This document shows, one piece after another, positions 26,807 through 36,241 of a stretch of 64,000 nucleotides of DNA. The stretch spans positions 93,505 through 157,504 of the forward strand of contig NZ_BCYY01000005.1 of assembly GCF_001598435.1 (NCBI RefSeq), in the 5' to 3' direction. A model generated the notes under the pieces. The model saw only the letters and a program-made list of their open reading frames with translations, was not told the DNA's origin and made no database searches. The translations under genes were made by a program, and so were the position numbers. Numbering within the stretch: the first letter of the stretch is position 1; every line of letters begins with the position of its first letter. Origin of the DNA: Sphingomonas pituitosa NBRC 102491 (GTDB lineage Bacteria; Pseudomonadota; Alphaproteobacteria; Sphingomonadales; Sphingomonadaceae).

Positions 26807-28441
26807 ATGCGCTTCTCGTTGCTTGCCCTTGCCTTGCTCTCGACCACTGCCGCCGCCCAGGCGCAGACCAACGCCCCCGCTCTCTCGCTCGACACGCTGA
26901 AGACCGTTACCGAGACATTGTCGTCCGACGCGTTCGAGGGGCGCAAGCCGACCAGCGCGGGCGAGGACAAGACGATCGCCTATCTGATCGAGCGTTTCCA
27001 GAAGGCCGGCCTCAAGCCCGGCAACAAGGGCCAGTGGGTGCAGGACGTGCCGCTGGTCGAACTCAGCGTACAGGCGCCCAGCAAGCTTGCCTTCACCGGC
27101 GGCAAGACGCCGGTATCGCTCGCCTATGGCAGCGAGGCGGTGTTCTCCACCTACCGCGTCACCCCGAAGATCGACCTCAGGGACAGCGAGGTCGTGTTCG
27201 TCGGCTACGGCATCAACGCGCCCGAGCGCGGCTGGAACGACTATGCCGGCCTCGACGTGAAGGGAAAGACGGTCGTCATCCTGATCAACGATCCCGACTG
27301 GCAGACGATGAGCCTCGACGGCCCGTTCGGCGGGCGGGCGATGACCTATTATGGCCGCTGGACCTACAAATATGAGGAAGCCGCCCGCCAGGGTGCGGCC
27401 GGCGCGATCATCATCCACGATACCGAGCCGGCGGCCTATGGCTGGGGCGTGGTGGAGAGCAGCTGGGGCGGCCCCAAGCTGGAGCAGGACACGCCCGGCG
27501 ACCACGCCGACCAGTCGCAGCTGATCGGCTGGATCCAGCAGGATGCCGCACGCGCGCTCTTCGCCAGCGCCGGCAAGGACTATGCCGCGCTGGTCGAGGC
27601 GGCAAAGCGCAAGGGCTTCAAGGCCGTGCCGCTGGGGGTGAAGGCCTCGGCGAGCTTCGGCGTCGGCATCAAGCGCCAGGCATCGAAGAACGTCGTCGGC
27701 ATCCTGCCCGGCACGGCGCGACCCAACGAGGTCGTGCTGTTCTCGGCACACTGGGACCATCTCGGCCGCTGCAAGCCGGTGAACGGCGACGACATCTGCA
27801 ACGGCGCAGTCGACAACGCCACCGGCACCGCCGGGCTTGTCGCACTCGCCGAAGCCAATGCCAAGGCAGGCCCGGCCAAGCGCAGCATGGTGTTCCTGGC
27901 GGTGACCGCCGAGGAACAGGGGCTGATCGGCTCTCAATATTATGCGGAGCACCCGGTCTATCCGCTGGCGAAGACCGTGGGCGGCGTGAACATGGACGGG
28001 CTCAACATCCACGGCAAGGCGAAGGATTTCGTGCTGGTCGGCGCGGGCAAGTCCGAGCTGGAGACGCTGGTGAAGCCGCTGGTCGCCGCCGAGGGCCGCG
28101 TGATCGGCATCGAGTCGACGCCGGAAAAGGGCAGCTACTATCGCTCCGACCATTTCAGCTTCGCCAAGCTCGGCGTGCCGATGCTCTATGGCGAGAGCGG
28201 CGACGATCTGGTGGTGGGCGGCAAGGCGGCAGGCGCCAAGGCGGCGGAAGACTATACCGACCAGCGCTACCACAAGCCGCAGGACGAATATGATCCCAAG
28301 TGGAACTGGGACGGCGCGCTGTCGGACCTGCGGATCTATTATGGTCTCGGGCGCGAACTGGCCGAGGGCAGCAACTGGCCCAACTGGTTCAAGGACGCCG
28401 AATTTCGCAGCATTCGCGACAAGGCGCGGGCGGGGCAGTAA
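26807..28441 (+). CDS. Secreted M28-family zinc aminopeptidase with PA domain
   Basis: This exported metallopeptidase has 544 residues. A signal peptide (about 1-20, cut after AAAQA) precedes a protease-associated-like region (about 90-260, with VFVGYGINAPERGWNDYAGLDVKGK in parts) and the M28 catalytic domain (about 270-520). Zinc ligands and catalytic residues are visible in SAHWDHLG, GAVDNATGTAG, VTAEEQGLIGS, GVNMDGLN and RSDHFSFAKLGVP. It probably trims peptides in the periplasm. A clear AGGAGG ribosome-binding site precedes the ATG at 26807. A family A repeat follows. Confidence 0.93.
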   Translation: MRFSLLALALLSTTAAAQAQTNAPALSLDTLKTVTETLSSDAFEGRKPTSAGEDKTIAYLIERFQKAGLKPGNKGQWVQDVPLVELSVQAPSKLAFTGGKTPVSLAYGSEAVFSTYRVTPKIDLRDSEVVFVGYGINAPERGWNDYAGLDVKGKTVVILINDPDWQTMSLDGPFGGRAMTYYGRWTYKYEEAARQGAAGAIIIHDTEPAAYGWGVVESSWGGPKLEQDTPGDHADQSQLIGWIQQDAARALFASAGKDYAALVEAAKRKGFKAVPLGVKASASFGVGIKRQASKNVVGILPGTARPNEVVLFSAHWDHLGRCKPVNGDDICNGAVDNATGTAGLVALAEANAKAGPAKRSMVFLAVTAEEQGLIGSQYYAEHPVYPLAKTVGGVNMDGLNIHGKAKDFVLVGAGKSELETLVKPLVAAEGRVIGIESTPEKGSYYRSDHFSFAKLGVPMLYGESGDDLVVGGKAAGAKAAEDYTDQRYHKPQDEYDPKWNWDGALSDLRIYYGLGRELAEGSNWPNWFKDAEFRSIRDKARAGQ

Positions 28442-28465
28442 GGCGACCCGCCCTTACCCCATTTC

Positions 28466-28561
28466 CGTCATCCCGGCGAAAGCCGGGATCCATTGGGGTC
28501 CCCGTCGCGGCTCCTGCTGATACCGAGCGGCGAATGGATCCCGGCTTTCGCCGGGATGACG
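28466..28561. repeat. Dispersed palindromic element, family A, copy 4
   Basis: The arms CGTCATCCCGGCGAAAGCC and its complement flank a 38-bp spacer. The arms are almost identical to copies 1 and 6. This copy is between two plus-strand genes (the M28 peptidase and aguA). Confidence 0.92.
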
Positions 28562-28624
28562 GCCGTAGGGATGGAAAGATGCTCGGCCTTTTCCCTGTCA
28601 CCAGACAGGTCTAAAGCCCGCGGC

Positions 28625-29598
<974 letters not shown>

Positions 29599-29602
<4 letters not shown>

Positions 29603-29949
29603 CCGCCTTCGCCGTCCGCGCGCTGCTCTCCGGGTTGATCATCGCCGCCGTGGCGATGATCGCCCGGCGCAGTCCCGCGTTCGGCGCGCTGGTCGCGTCG
29701 CTGCCGCTGATCTCGCTGCTCGGGGTCGTGTGGCTGTGGCGCGACACCCACGACACGGTGCGGGTGGCAGACCATCTCCAGGCAACCTTCTGGTACGTCC
29801 TGCCCTCGCTGCCGATGTTCCTGCTGGTGCCGGCGCTGCTGCGCGGGGGGACGGGCTTCGCGCCCGCCCTGCTAGCCGGCATCGTGCTGACGATCCTGCT
29901 GTACTTGCTGACCGCGGCTGCACTCGCCCGCTTCGGCATCACGCTCTGA
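29599..29949 (+). CDS. DUF3147-family membrane protein
   Basis: The function is unknown. The protein has 116 residues with four hydrophobic helices (about 4-24, 29-48, 64-84 and 90-112). It matches the DUF3147 family pattern: RSPAFGALVASLPLISLLGVVWLWRDT (in parts) and QATFWYVLPSLPMFLLVPALL. It is translationally coupled to aguA by a 4-nt overlap, which suggests a role tied to agmatine or putrescine (for example transport or envelope effects), but this is inference from position only. Confidence 0.85.
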
Positions 29950-29964
29950 GCCGCTCGCGGTCTA

Positions 29965-31788
29965 TCAGAAGCTCGACCACTCCTCCGCCTCGCGCGTCAT
30001 CGCGCGGACCGCGGCGGCGGGCAACGGCCGCGCCTCGGCGGGCGGCGTCGCGAACCTGCCCTGGAGCGACTCGCCGCCGCCCGACACGCGGAACCTGGAC
30101 GCCTGGTCGCTGAGCAGCCGCGTCTCGTTCGACAGGTTACGCGCCGCCGCCGAAGTTTCCTCGACCATCGCCGCGTTCTGCTGGGTCGCGCTGTCCATGG
30201 TGTGGACCGCCGTCGTCACCTGCACGATCGCGGCGGCCTGGGCATTGTTGTCGGTGGCCATGCCGCCGAGCAACTGGTGGACCTGCGCAACGTCCTCCGA
30301 GATGTTCGAAAGCGCACCATCGACCTTCTGCACCGCCTCCACGGCGGTGCCGATTTCGGATTGGGTGACGGTCAGCTGGTCGCGGGCGCGCTTGGCTTCT
30401 TCCTCGGCGCGCATCGCCAGCGCGGACACCAAGTCCGCGACCACGGCGAAGCCACGGCCGGCCTCGCCGGCACGCCCCGCCTCCACCGCGGCGTTCATCG
30501 CCAGCACGCGCGTCTGGAAGGCAATCTTGTCGAGCCCTTCGATAACGCTGTCGATGCCTTTGGCACTGTCTGCCACCCGGCCCATCGCCTGCACCGCCTC
30601 GTCGGTGATGGCGCGGCCGCCCTCGACCGTCCGGATCGCGCCATTGGCCCGCTCGACCGTGTTGCCCGCGGCGGCAGCGGTCGCCTTCAGCCGGCCATCG
30701 ATCTCACCGACCGACGACGAGGTTTCAGCAAGCGAGGCCGCCGTGCTTTCGGTGCGGCGGGCAAGATCTTCGGAGGCGCGCGCGATCTCGACCGAGCCGC
30801 TGCTGATGCCCTTTGCACTCTGGATCACGGTGCCGATCAGCGTGCGCAGATTGTCCAGCGCCTCGTTGAAGTTGCTCTTCAGCTCGGCATAGGCCGGCGG
30901 GAAATGGGCAGTGACCGGGCGGGTGAGATCCCCCGCCTTGAGCGCTGCCAGACTGTCGCGGAGCGCACTGGTGACGGTGGTCTGCTCGGCGGCGGCAGCG
31001 GCGGCGCGGTCGCGCTCCTTGGCGATCGCGGCGTTCAGGAAGCTGTCGACCGAACGGGTGATGTCGCCGATCTCGTCCTGCTGCTCCAGATGCGGCAGCG
31101 TCGCCTCGCCGGACGAGCGGCCGAGTTCAACAATGATCTGCGCGAGCCGCCGAATGGGCGCGATCACCTTGTGGGTGATGGTGAGGAACGAGACGACCAG
31201 TACCGCGCCCGCCAGGAGCCCCAGCGCCGCCATCCACAGGCGCGCAAGGCCGGCGGCCGCCTGCGCCTCGGTGGCGACCGATTCTGAAATCTTGATCTGC
31301 AGGTCGACCAGCTGGTTGATCGATTCCGACACCGGATCGATGGCGGGGTAGAGCTCGTTGCGGACAAACCCGTCCAGCGCTGCGGCATCGCCGGCGCGCA
31401 GGATCCCGCTCAACCGATCGACCTTGTCGTCGGCGACCTTCATGCGCGATTCCGCCTCGGCCGCGAGCTTGCTTTCCTCGCCGGCGATCTCGGTCTGGCG
31501 ATAGGCTGCCCAGGCCTTGTGCAGCTCCGCGCTACCCTCCGCGACATTCCTGGTCGCGTCGGGGAAACCGATATTGCCGTTGCGCGCCTTGTGCGCCGTA
31601 TCGACGATCTGCACCGCATAGCGGTCCGCGACCACTTTCAGCTGGCGCAGCGGCATTACGCGATCGGCGAGCAGCGTCGACAGCGCCCGCTCGCTGGAGC
31701 GGGCGGACCAATAGCCCACGCCGACCAGCAACAGCGTGGCGACACCGAACAGTGCAAGGCAACCGAGGAGTTTCTGCTTAATCGTCAT
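29965..31788 (-). CDS. Methyl-accepting chemotaxis protein with a variant signalling tip and a C-terminal EWSSF tail
   Basis: This is a transmembrane chemoreceptor of 607 residues. Membrane helix 1 (about 7-28) is followed by a periplasmic four-helix-bundle-type sensor (about 29-185), membrane helix 2 (about 186-208), a HAMP domain (about 209-262) and a long cytoplasmic signalling coiled coil (about 290-560). The hairpin tip reads IAFQTRVLAMNAAVEAGRAG instead of the canonical [17 protein letters not shown]. The last five residues, EWSSF, fit the xWxxF-type pentapeptide that tethers CheR/CheB. It lies between aguA and aguB on the opposite strand. Confidence 0.93.
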   Translation of the reverse strand: MTIKQKLLGCLALFGVATLLLVGVGYWSARSSERALSTLLADRVMPLRQLKVVADRYAVQIVDTAHKARNGNIGFPDATRNVAEGSAELHKAWAAYRQTEIAGEESKLAAEAESRMKVADDKVDRLSGILRAGDAAALDGFVRNELYPAIDPVSESINQLVDLQIKISESVATEAQAAAGLARLWMAALGLLAGAVLVVSFLTITHKVIAPIRRLAQIIVELGRSSGEATLPHLEQQDEIGDITRSVDSFLNAAIAKERDRAAAAAAEQTTVTSALRDSLAALKAGDLTRPVTAHFPPAYAELKSNFNEALDNLRTLIGTVIQSAKGISSGSVEIARASEDLARRTESTAASLAETSSSVGEIDGRLKATAAAAGNTVERANGAIRTVEGGRAITDEAVQAMGRVADSAKGIDSVIEGLDKIAFQTRVLAMNAAVEAGRAGEAGRGFAVVADLVSALAMRAEEEAKRARDQLTVTQSEIGTAVEAVQKVDGALSNISEDVAQVHQLLGGMATDNNAQAAAIVQVTTAVHTMDSATQQNAAMVEETSAAARNLSNETRLLSDQASRFRVSGGGESLQGRFATPPAEARPLPAAAVRAMTREAEEWSSF

Positions 31789-32009
31789 GAATGCGTCTCA
31801 TGCAGGAGGCCGATCGACGGAGCCGGGCGCCTGAGGGCATGCGGTGCTGCCATGCCCCGGTTGCGTCCTGCCCCCTCGGCCTTATAGCGCCCCTGCGGCT
31901 TCCATGCCTGGAAGGCTTCGCATTTATGCGGATCCTCGCGGGAGCGCGTCGCGCGCAGGGCCTTTGTGCGGCGCTGGATTTGGCGACCGCATCGACTATA
32001 TGGCGCCGC

Positions 32010-32858
32010 ATGACCCAGATCACTGTCGGCGCGCTCCAGCTCGCCTTCTCGAACGATATCGATGCGAACATCGCCCGCGTGACGGAACTGGTCCGCGAAG
32101 CGGCCGGACGCGGCGCGCAGGTCGTGCTGCCGCCCGAGCTGTTCGAAGGCGAATATTTCTGCCGCGTCGAGGACGAGGGCCTGTTCGCGAACGCCAAGCC
32201 GGTGACCGAGCACAAGGCGGTGCTGGCGATGCAGGCGCTCGCCGCCGAGCTGGCCATCCACATTCCCACCAGCTTCTTCGAAGCCGATGGCCCGCACCAT
32301 TACAACAGCCTCGCGATGATCGGCCCGGACGGCAAGGTCTCGGGCGTCTACCGCAAGAGCCACATCCCCGATGGCCCGGGCTATGAGGAGAAGTTCTACT
32401 TCCGCCCCGGCAACACCGGCTTCAAGGTGTGGGACGGCCCCGGCGCCAAGCTGGGCGTGGGCGTGTGCTGGGATCAATGGTACCCCGAGACCGCGCGCGC
32501 GATGATGCTGATGGGCGCCGAGCTGCTCTTCTACCCTACCGCAATCGGCAGCGAGCCGCATGACGACAGCCTGGATACCGCCCGGCTCTGGCGCCGGGCG
32601 ATGGTGGGCCATGCGGTATCGAACGTGGTGCCGGTGATCGCCGCCAACCGCGTCGGCACCGAACATGGCCAGACCTTCTACGGCACCAGCTTCATCACCG
32701 ACGAGCGCGGCGACATCCTCGCCGAGCTGGACCGCACGGAAGAAGGCGTGATCACCGCGACGCTCGACATCGATCGGGTGAAGCGCCACCGCGCGGCCTT
32801 CGGCTTCTTCCGCGATCGCCGGCCGGAACTGTACGGCCGGCTGGTGCAGGACATCTGA
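32010..32858 (+). CDS. aguB: N-carbamoylputrescine amidase
   Basis: AguB hydrolyses N-carbamoylputrescine to putrescine, CO2 and ammonia. The protein has 282 residues of the nitrilase superfamily. The Glu-Lys-Cys triad is visible: Glu in LPPELFEGEYF, Lys in YRKSHIPDGPGY, and Cys153 in GVGVCWDQWYPE. The subgroup-typical FRPGNTGFKVW and ETARAMMLMGAELLFYPTAIGSEP (in parts) point to AguB. The ATG at 32010 (MTQITVGALQ) gives the normal N-terminus. The 220-bp gap from the MCP start must hold promoters for both genes; no clear motif was seen. Confidence 0.95.
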   Translation: MTQITVGALQLAFSNDIDANIARVTELVREAAGRGAQVVLPPELFEGEYFCRVEDEGLFANAKPVTEHKAVLAMQALAAELAIHIPTSFFEADGPHHYNSLAMIGPDGKVSGVYRKSHIPDGPGYEEKFYFRPGNTGFKVWDGPGAKLGVGVCWDQWYPETARAMMLMGAELLFYPTAIGSEPHDDSLDTARLWRRAMVGHAVSNVVPVIAANRVGTEHGQTFYGTSFITDERGDILAELDRTEEGVITATLDIDRVKRHRAAFGFFRDRRPELYGRLVQDI

Positions 32859-32876
32859 CCGGAAGGCTCCGGCGTC

Positions 32877-34139
32877 TCAGCGCGCCGGAGCCCGATCCCT
32901 GCGGCGAAAGGGCACGTCGCGCCGGAGATAGGTCAGCGCCCGCCATATCCACTCGATCGGGCCGTACTGGAAGCGCGCCAGCCACCAGTGCGCAGCGACG
33001 ATCTGCACCGCGATTGCACCCAGTCCGATCCATAGCCGGGTCGCGGCATCCCAGTCGTCATATTTGCCCAGGCCATACTGGTAGAAGATCGGCACGAAGA
33101 CGGCGGATTGCAGAATATAATAGGTGAGCGTCAGCCGCCCCGGCGCGGCGAGCGGCTGGACCAGCCGACGCGCCGGTCCGTCGTAAAGCGCGATCACCAG
33201 CAGCGCCCAGAAGGCGGTGCCGGCCAGGTCCAGCCACATGTTGATCAGCGCCCAGAAGGCGCGGTTTGCTCCGAGCCCCAGTTTCAGCCCGGCAAAGGCC
33301 TCGCGTGCGGGCTCGCGACCGAGGAAGAGCAGGACCGCCAGCAGCCCGGCGACGACCAATGCCGAAGGCCGCCACGCGCGGCTCTTCGCGAGATCGCCGA
33401 AGAAATTGGTGCGGCCCAGCACCAGCCCGAGCAGATACAGCCCGAGGATCTGCACCATCCGGCCATATTCGAGGAAAAACCAGTATTTGGATTGCTGGCC
33501 GGCCCATATATTGATCCGCAGCACCTGCCACAGGTCGCCGCCGAGATAGATCGGCATGCCCGGATCGACCGAGGACTGCGCCGGGGCATTGGCCCAGCCC
33601 GCGCCCATCGCGCCAGCGACGAGCTGCACGATCAGGCTCGGTCCCGCCAGGCAAAGGGCCGCGCCGCCCAGCAGCACGGCGTTGCTCCGAATCCGGTTGA
33701 ACAGCAGCAGCACGAAGCCGATCGCCGCCAGCGTCTGCATGATGTCGCCGCGGTAGATCAGCGCATGCAGAAAGCCGATCCCTTCCAAAATGAGCAAGCG
33801 CCACGCAAACCGGGCGGTGAAATCCTGCCCCCGCTGCGCGGCCCGATCCATCAGGATGAAGAAGCTGAAGCCGAAACATAGCGCCAGCAACGAGAAGCTC
33901 TTCCCCATGAACAGCGCGAAGACGACGTCGGTGATCAGGCCCGGTTTTTCACCCGCCCAGAACAGCTCGTAACTTTCGATGACATGCACCAGGAACAGCG
34001 CCATCAGTGCGAAACCACGCAGCACGTCGACCACATCGAGCCTGGCGGCCAGCGAAGACCGTTCCGCGCCCGAACCAAGTTCCGCGCCGTCCTTCCGAGG
34101 CATTCCGGCGGTGTCAGCAGTGCCCGGCATCGGCCTCAT
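32877..34139 (-). CDS. DUF418-family integral membrane protein
   Basis: The function is unknown. The protein has 420 residues from the first ATG; an ATG at about 34103 would remove 12 residues. It has about ten to eleven hydrophobic helices. The opening LDVVDVLRGFALMALFLVHVIESYE in two parts (DVLRGFALMALFLVH) is typical of DUF418/acyltransferase-3-like proteins. The C-terminal DUF418 domain (about 255-400) has RLTLTYYILQSAVFVPIFYQ in part and the end motif FQYGPIEWIWRALTY. A surface-modification role is often suggested for relatives, but nothing here proves it. It is divergent from the diguanylate cyclase gene. Confidence 0.9.
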   Translation of the reverse strand: MRPMPGTADTAGMPRKDGAELGSGAERSSLAARLDVVDVLRGFALMALFLVHVIESYELFWAGEKPGLITDVVFALFMGKSFSLLALCFGFSFFILMDRAAQRGQDFTARFAWRLLILEGIGFLHALIYRGDIMQTLAAIGFVLLLFNRIRSNAVLLGGAALCLAGPSLIVQLVAGAMGAGWANAPAQSSVDPGMPIYLGGDLWQVLRINIWAGQQSKYWFFLEYGRMVQILGLYLLGLVLGRTNFFGDLAKSRAWRPSALVVAGLLAVLLFLGREPAREAFAGLKLGLGANRAFWALINMWLDLAGTAFWALLVIALYDGPARRLVQPLAAPGRLTLTYYILQSAVFVPIFYQYGLGKYDDWDAATRLWIGLGAIAVQIVAAHWWLARFQYGPIEWIWRALTYLRRDVPFRRRDRAPAR

Positions 34140-34177
34140 TTACGTCTTCTTTGTCCGACAGGCGTAGCGACGCCATC

Positions 34178-35860
34178 ATGGTTAGCGCCCTTTCCCGCCG
34201 GCTGCTCTGCATCGCGTTCGCCGCGCTGCTCGCGTGCATCGTGCTGCCGGCACATGCCCAAGCGGGTGTTGCCGGTCAACCACTTGGCACGTGCCTGCTG
34301 GTGGACAGAGGGCAACGGATGGATGAGCTGATCCGGCACCCGGAACGATTCGACTGTACGACTCCGCAGCACCGCTTCGGTTCCGGCGATTTCTGGGCGA
34401 TCACCATGCCGGTTGACCGTCGATCGACCTTTGCCGACCCGCTTGCGCTTCGCTTCGCCAGCCTCTGGCAGCAGGGCCTCGCGGTCCATTTTCTCTACGC
34501 CGACGGTACCGTACGCAGTTGGCAGAGCGACAGCCGCGGCATCAGCCCGCTGATCCAGCTCGGCGCCATCGCCCAGCTGTCGGTGCCGGTCCGCGATCCC
34601 GCGCTGGTCCGCGTGCTGTTCCATGTGCAGGGGGCCGCCAACTTGCGCGGCATCGCAATGGGAGTCCGCATCGCGACCGAACGGGAAGGCGAACACGCCA
34701 ATCTCGTGCTCGCTGCGCTCTACACCTTCTTCGCCGGCATGGCGGTGGCGCTGATCGTCTATAATTTCGCGCTCTGGTGCGCGATGCGTCACCGCTTCCA
34801 GCTGCACTACTGCATGCTGCTCGCCGCGTTGCTCGGCTACACCCTGAGCTCGTCCGGTGCCTTCGCCTGGATCGCCCCGATGCTCGCCAACAACGATCGC
34901 ATCCGTTTCAACTATGTGTTCATCGGACTGGCGGGCGGCGCGGCGGCGCTGTTCACGCGCAGCTTTTTCGAAGACCAGCCGATGCCGCGCTGGCTGGACC
35001 GCGCCAGCCAGATCGCCGCCATGGCGGTGCCGTTTGCAGCGATGGCCGCCGCGTTGCTGGGCGCGGTGCATCTGCGCATCGCCGACTTCCTCTACACGCT
35101 CGCCTTTGCCGGGCTGCTCGCCATCGTCCTTCCCACCCTCTGGGGCGCCTGGCGGCGACGGTCCAACTTCCTCTGGCTGTTCGCCATCGCCTGGAGCGCG
35201 CCGATCCTGCTCGCGGCGGTGCGGATCAGCGCCGCGCTCAACTTCGTCGCCTGGAACTTCTGGATCGACAACTCCACGATCCTTTCGATGGGGATGGAAG
35301 CGCTCGTCTCGTCACTGGCCGTGGCTTATCGGATCAAGTTCCTGCGCGACGAGCGCGATGCAGCGCTCACCCGCGAGGTGGTCGCGCGCAATCTCGCCGA
35401 TATCGATCCGCTCACCGGCCTGCTCAACCGCCGCGCCTTTCTGCAGCGCGCGATCGGCCGCACCGAGCCGCAGCAACTGCTGCTGATCGACATCGATCAT
35501 TTCAAGCGCGTCAACGAGACGCTGGGCCATGACGGCGGCGACGAGGTCTTGCGCCTGTTCGCCGCCGCCCTGCGGAACGCCGCGCCCGAGCCGGTGCTGA
35601 TCGCGCGCATGGGCGGCGAGGAGTTCGCGCTGGTCACGCCCGTTGCCCAGCGAATCGAGGCAGATGCGCTGCTGGCTGCGCTGCGCAAGGCGCGCATGCC
35701 CTTCGATCTGACCATCACCGCGAGCATCGGCACCTGCACCGGTGCGCTGGCGGACGATCTGGCGTGGAAGGCGCTGTATCGCTGCGCCGACTGCGCACTG
35801 TTCCAGGCGAAGGCGGCCGGCCGCGATCGGGCCCGCGCGCTCCGACTCGACGCGGCTTGA
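34178..35860 (+). CDS. Membrane diguanylate cyclase with 7TMR-DISM-type sensor
   Basis: This enzyme makes cyclic di-GMP. The protein has 560 residues. A signal peptide (about 1-28) precedes a periplasmic sensor region resembling 7TMR-DISM extracellular domains (about 30-175), about seven membrane helices (about 185-390), a short coiled coil, and a GGDEF domain (about 405-550). The latter has DPLTGLLNRRAF, LLIDIDHFKRVNE and the active-site GGEEF. The RxxD inhibitory site normally placed just before GGEEF is not present, so product inhibition may be absent. Start ATG at 34178. Confidence 0.93.
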   Translation: MVSALSRRLLCIAFAALLACIVLPAHAQAGVAGQPLGTCLLVDRGQRMDELIRHPERFDCTTPQHRFGSGDFWAITMPVDRRSTFADPLALRFASLWQQGLAVHFLYADGTVRSWQSDSRGISPLIQLGAIAQLSVPVRDPALVRVLFHVQGAANLRGIAMGVRIATEREGEHANLVLAALYTFFAGMAVALIVYNFALWCAMRHRFQLHYCMLLAALLGYTLSSSGAFAWIAPMLANNDRIRFNYVFIGLAGGAAALFTRSFFEDQPMPRWLDRASQIAAMAVPFAAMAAALLGAVHLRIADFLYTLAFAGLLAIVLPTLWGAWRRRSNFLWLFAIAWSAPILLAAVRISAALNFVAWNFWIDNSTILSMGMEALVSSLAVAYRIKFLRDERDAALTREVVARNLADIDPLTGLLNRRAFLQRAIGRTEPQQLLLIDIDHFKRVNETLGHDGGDEVLRLFAAALRNAAPEPVLIARMGGEEFALVTPVAQRIEADALLAALRKARMPFDLTITASIGTCTGALADDLAWKALYRCADCALFQAKAAGRDRARALRLDAA

Positions 35861-35914
35861 GCTTGCCGGGCAGCGTCGCCGGATGTAGACGGGCATCGAG
35901 GGAAGAGGGGAACC

Positions 35915-36121
35915 ATGTTGCGTCACAAGCGCCTGTTGATGATCGCCGGAGCGATTGCGCTTCTGGTCGCCGTCGTGCGGCCGCCGCGTCCCCACGCCGA
36001 TCTCACGATCCTCACCCACCGCACGGGCGACACCGCTCCGCAGCAGGTACACGCGGCGATCGACCTGGGCGTCCTCGCCGTTTCGGTGCTCGTCACCTGG
36101 AGCCGGCAGCTCGCGCGCTGA
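35915..36121 (+). CDS. Small membrane protein of unknown function
   Basis: The family is not recognised. The protein has 68 residues with a basic start (MLRHKRLL), a hydrophobic helix (about 8-21), a polar middle (PPRPHADLTILTHRTGDTA) and a second hydrophobic helix (about 46-63) with the tail SRQLAR. It could be a two-pass membrane protein or a small exported protein. An AGAGGGGAAC ribosome-binding region precedes the ATG. It lies between the cyclase and acyl-CoA ligase genes on the same strand, with no known functional link. Confidence 0.5.
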   Translation: MLRHKRLLMIAGAIALLVAVVRPPRPHADLTILTHRTGDTAPQQVHAAIDLGVLAVSVLVTWSRQLAR

Positions 36122-36241
36122 AGCGCGGAACCAACCTCGGATAGTGCCGTAGAGACAGGCCGCGCAGGATGCGCGACAACTCTGCACGCCCGGTGAAAAC
36201 CGCGCTTGCATGGCAAAATCGGGTTGCTTACACTGATGTCA

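Noticed and set aside
28441..28624. Peptides of the VIPAKAGIH...MDPGFRRDD type as possible small genes
   Set aside because: They are translations of the family A palindromic repeat and appear at every copy, so they reflect the repeat rather than a gene.
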